56,180 nucleotides of DNA. Source: Candidatus Sumerlaeaceae bacterium (lineage in GTDB: Bacteria; Sumerlaeota; Sumerlaeia; Sumerlaeales; Sumerlaeaceae). The notes under the pieces were generated by a model, which made no database searches, was not told the DNA's origin, and saw only the letters and a program-made list of their open reading frames with translations. Shown here one piece after another: positions 53,901 through 56,180 of the stretch (positions are counted from its first letter, which is position 1; each line of letters starts with the position of its first letter). The stretch is from assembly GCA_026418615.1 (NCBI GenBank), contig JAOAAY010000020.1:1-56180 (forward strand). Reading direction: 5' to 3'. Both the position numbers and the translations under genes were made by a program.

Positions 53901-54446
53901 CTGCACACGCTTCAGGACGGGGAGGAGGCCACCCTGGTCGGCATGGTGGGACGGGTCGTCACGAAAATTGACCGCAACGGGGGCACCATGGCCTTCGTGG
54001 AACTGCATGACATGGACGGGTCGGCGGAAGTGATTTTCTTCCGTGATCCTTATGAGCGCTATCGTGAACTGCTGGTGGAGGAGCGGGTTATTGTGGTGCG
54101 CGGGCGCGTCAGCACCCGTGCGCGCAGCGGATCGGACCAGAGTGAGGCGAAACTCCTTGTTAACGAGGCATGGCCGATCGAGGAGGCGCGCGAGAAACTC
54201 TCCACTTGCATCGAACTGCTGATTGATGCCGATGCCGCGATTAATGGCGCTATAACTTCGATGGCGTCTCTTTTTCAATCGTTTCCCGGGACCAAGCCGG
54301 TGGTGCTGGTGATAAAGCATGGGCGCACCGGTGGGGAACTTGTGGTGGAACTGCAGCGCAAATTGTCGGTAACGCTGAACGACGCGCTGCTCAGTGCGCT
54401 TCGCGCCTCGCCTGTTGTCCTGCGTATCCGCTTTATCAGGCGATAG
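50925..54446 (+). CDS. dnaE: DNA polymerase III alpha subunit
   Basis: The replicative polymerase catalytic subunit, 1173 residues. The PHP domain starts FVHLHLHSDFSLLDGACRF with VALTDHGNLFGAI. The polymerase core shows GPGRGSAAGSIVAYCLGIT, MPDIDIDFCNEGRG (catalytic aspartates), ARHASTHAAGIVIS and GIILYQEQVMKIAQEMAGFS. A helix-hairpin-helix region follows. The C-terminal OB fold contains VGRVVTKIDRNGGTMAFVEL. The start is GTG 50925 with GGAAGGAAA upstream. The following gene begins immediately after the TAG stop. Confidence 0.97.
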   Translation: MAKAEFVHLHLHSDFSLLDGACRFKPLLRRVAELGMPAVALTDHGNLFGAIGFYQACQKAGIKPILGCEMYVTAGNRRDRGQTGLRGSGANHLLLLAEDYEGYLNICKLSSIGYLEGFYYKPRVDHETLARHSKGVIATSSCLAGEIPEALVEGREADARRALDRYLEIFGRDHFYLEVQDHGLREQHTVIRHVKHWAAEYGLPLLATNDCHYVNREDADFHDVLLCIQTGKTLQDPKRMRFDTTEFYLKTPEEMAAVFAEIPEACRNTLAVAERCNVTIPFRQKLLPQFQTPDGSTEAEYLRRIALEGLVNRYGDPPPESHRARAEMELDCIVRMGFASYFLVVWDFIRYARVNGIPVGPGRGSAAGSIVAYCLGITDIDPVEHGLIFERFLNPERVSMPDIDIDFCNEGRGRVIEYVKQKYGDRNVAQIITFGTLKPRNAVRDVGRAMNVPLPKVDKIAKLIPPALKAEKDQSTVDAALEQVPDLRSLYESDPETRRILDYARNLEGMARHASTHAAGIVISKVPITDVVPVYKPPDSNDIATQFTMNQVEDIGLLKMDFLGLKNLTIIENTLKSIRRNYGVEIDWASIPLDEPKTYKMLCEGRTFGVFQLESAGMTNLVKRLGPTSFAELTALLALFRPGPLGSGMVEDFVQCKHGHKNIEYDHPILEPILRETYGIILYQEQVMKIAQEMAGFSLGDADLMRRAMGKKKPEEMDRQRSRFIEGAVARGLPAELADAVFGKIVHFAGYGFNKSHSAAYAILAFRTAYLKAHYPVDYMAALMTNAIGDKVETMSAYFAEAKAMGIRILPPDINESEKYFTVRQGDVRFGLAAIKNVGEAAVESIMAARAKGGPFRSLDDFCLRVNLTHLNARMLECLIKVGAFDSLGVRRSQLLDAYEKILEIAQARHREEMTGQGNLFDMFADPAGGDFAGAQSGAGTGVSFPLRDLPEIPEREKLLYEKELIGFYISGHPMDAYEADFASLRDLPLPELHTLQDGEEATLVGMVGRVVTKIDRNGGTMAFVELHDMDGSAEVIFFRDPYERYRELLVEERVIVVRGRVSTRARSGSDQSEAKLLVNEAWPIEEAREKLSTCIELLIDADAAINGAITSMASLFQSFPGTKPVVLVIKHGRTGGELVVELQRKLSVTLNDALLSALRASPVVLRIRFIRR

Positions 54447-56161
54447 ATGAACACGCAAGACACGCGCGATCACAGGGTCTGCGATTTAGCCGCGCTTCCG
54501 TACCAACCCGGAAGCCCGCTCGATCGGCGGGCCATGGTCGTGGTTTTCGTGACCGCCCTGCTGGTCCGGCTCGGCTATTTGCTGGAGTGTGCGGGGCAGC
54601 CGTGGTTCGGGGCGCTGCTCCTTGATTCGCGGTATGTCGTCGGACAGGCGCAGGAGTTCGCGACGACGGGTTCCTTGGGGTCCGGCGCGCTTTTCCGCCC
54701 CCCGCTTTACACTCTCGTACTTGCGGGTGTGTGGTCGCTGGCCGGCGAGGTCCTGCCGTTCGCCGTCCCTCTCCTCCAACATCTCTTAGGCGCCTTGCTG
54801 TGCGTCCTCGTCTACCGGATCACCGTGAGGTGCTGGAATCTTCAGGCTGCGTTGGCGGCAGGAATGTGCGCGGCTTTTTATGCCCCTTTGGTCTTCTATG
54901 AAGGCGAAATTTTGAGCGATTTTCTGGCGCTGTTGCTGGCGGTCGCGTTTCTTCAAGCGTGGATTCGCGGAGTTGAGTCCGGGCGGTATTCGGACTTTCT
55001 ATGGGCAGGACTGTGGGCGGGACTATCGGCCGTGACTCGTCCAGCGGTTCTGCTGCCTGTTTCGCTGCTGTTTGTTGTTGGCCTGGCGTCGCTATTGCTG
55101 CGTCGTGGTGGGTCGGTGCCCGACGCGGCTGCGGCTCCACCCCGGGTTTGGGCGCTCGCGTCGTTTGCCATCCCGGTCATCTTGGCGGTGGGTTTGCCGA
55201 CGGCGCGTAACGCGGCAGTGGGGGACCCCGCGTTTATTTGTTCGCAGACCGGCATCAATTTTTACATCGGCAATGGCGGGGCGGCCAACGGTTTGAATGT
55301 CGTGGTGCCTCGGGTGCTGGAAACCTCGGGACCTTACCGGGACTGGGTGGAGGAATACGCAGTGCTCGGGTGGTTGCAGGCCCGGCACGGGGATGCGGAG
55401 GGACTGCGCCGGTATCTGACTGACAGCGATCGCCCGCCGGCCGGTGCCGTGTCGAAGTATTGGATGGTGCGCGCCCGGGATGAGATGTCGGCTGATCCCG
55501 TGCGCACCGCCCGACTGTTTGGGCGCAAAGCGCTGGCGCTGATCAACAATGCGGAGGTACGCAACAATCGCGATTTTGCCTTCGTGCGCACGCATTTATC
55601 CAAGTGGCTCGCGGTGGTGCCGGTGACATTTGGCTGGATTTTAGGGCCGGCGCTTGTGGGAGCATTTTATGCTGTAAGGGAGCGTCGTCGGTCGAGTTTG
55701 TGGCTGGTGCTCCTGTACCTCGCAGGCGCGGCGGGTGGTGTGTTGCTGTTTTTTGTGGCGGGCAGGTTGCGCCTTGCCGTGGTGCCCCCGCTGCTGGTGC
55801 TGGCGGGTGTCGGCCTCGAGAGGATGGTGGCGGCGCTGTGTCAGCGGCGCTGGCCTGTGCTGTCCAACATCATGGCCGTTATGGTTCTTGGAGCGGCTGT
55901 GTCTTTCTATCATTGGCCGCAGGTGGATTTCAGGTTCAGCAGGCAGCAACCCGAGGGATTAGGCATCCGAGCAGCAGCCCATCCGGCGGGCGAGTTTGCC
56001 ATGTTGGCTGTCGCATCGCTGGAGACGGGCCATCCCGATGCCGCACGCCAGTTTGCCGAGGAGGCGATCGTGCTCAACCCTGTTTGGGGGTATCCCCACC
56101 TGTTGGCCGGCAATGCCGCCGCGGCGCGGGGGGAGTGGGCGGAGGCTGCCATGGCTTATGC
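54447..56161 (+). CDS. GT39/ArnT-like membrane glycosyltransferase with TPR end, truncated
   Basis: The ORF is open at the right edge, with 571 genuine residues. A cytoplasmic start (MNTQDTRDHRVCDLAALPYQ) precedes many hydrophobic segments. LDSRYVVGQAQEFATTG and the RPPLYTLVLAG loop are typical of the PMT_2/ArnT dolichyl- or polyprenyl-phosphate sugar transferases, with further helices VVFVTALLVRLGYLLE and LWLVLLYLAGAAGGVLLFFV. After the membrane domain there is a TPR-like pair (AMLAVASLETGHPDAARQFA, NAAAARGEWAEAAMAYA). The start codon follows the dnaE stop with no gap. The last codons (CLLYTS) are read from the adapter and are not part of the protein. Confidence 0.8.
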
Positions 56162-56180
56162 CTGTCTCTTATACACATCT
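56162..56180. other. Tn5/Nextera mosaic-end adapter (sequencing artefact)
   Basis: The final 19 bases read CTGTCTCTTATACACATCT, the reverse complement of the Tn5 transposase mosaic end used in tagmentation libraries. It is not genomic sequence. It fixes the true end of the contig at about 56161. Confidence 0.97.

Overview
The window is a GC-rich bacterial metagenomic contig carrying about 34 protein-coding genes, one tRNA and several interspersed repeats. It is cut through a gene at each end. The last 19 bases are the Tn5/Nextera mosaic-end adapter, so the right edge is a library artefact. A secretin, an AsmA-like protein, a lipobox protein and many Sec signal peptides point to a diderm host. 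A PilM-PilN fusion, a PilO-like protein, a giant secretin and two PilT-type ATPases resemble the pilus set of Verrucomicrobiota (the Akkermansia Amuc_1098-1102 type). The phylum cannot be fixed from this sequence; the PVC group, Sumerlaeota or Hydrogenedentota would all fit.

Layout. Positions 1-9830 are a repeat-rich accessory zone: a C-terminal gene fragment, a membrane metallophosphoesterase with 22-residue repeats, an SDR/DUF2867 protein, a secreted GHL10-type glycoside hydrolase and a small membrane protein. They are separated by two non-coding repeat families: family A (tandem double hairpin) and family B (MITE-like, ends reading GGGGACGGTTGA). Positions 9832-18800 hold hemB diverging from a DNA polymerase III delta-like gene, an AsmA-like protein, a CAP protein, a thioredoxin-like protein, a PilO-like protein, a STAS-TPR fusion, gltD and a MobA-like nucleotidyltransferase. 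tRNA-Leu(TAA) follows. Positions 19400-23520 carry an alpha/beta hydrolase, mnmA, and a Znu-type ABC ATPase overlapping a secreted TPR protein.

Positions 23587-28995 are a compact secreted trio: a GH39-like hydrolase with a CBM9-like tail, a class A beta-lactamase-like hydrolase with a golvesin-like domain, and a GH51-like protein that seems to lack its nucleophile. accA follows, then two PilT-family ATPases, valS (convergent), and the pilMN / membrane-TPR / secretin cluster, which ends at a strong intrinsic terminator. namZ and polX form a minus-strand pair. cysH, rimM, khpA and rpsP form a ribosome-maturation run in which trmD is not found. clpP, a degenerate receiver-GGDEF protein, dnaE and a truncated GT39-like membrane protein complete the window.

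The main themes are pilus/secretin machinery, envelope and polysaccharide processing, and housekeeping (replication, translation, haem, fatty acid and nitrogen metabolism). No CRISPR array, phage module or transposase gene was seen. The most unusual features are the two repeat families, the repeat tails fused to gene ends, the paired PilT-like ATPases with one altered Walker A, and several enzymes or signalling domains with lost catalytic residues.
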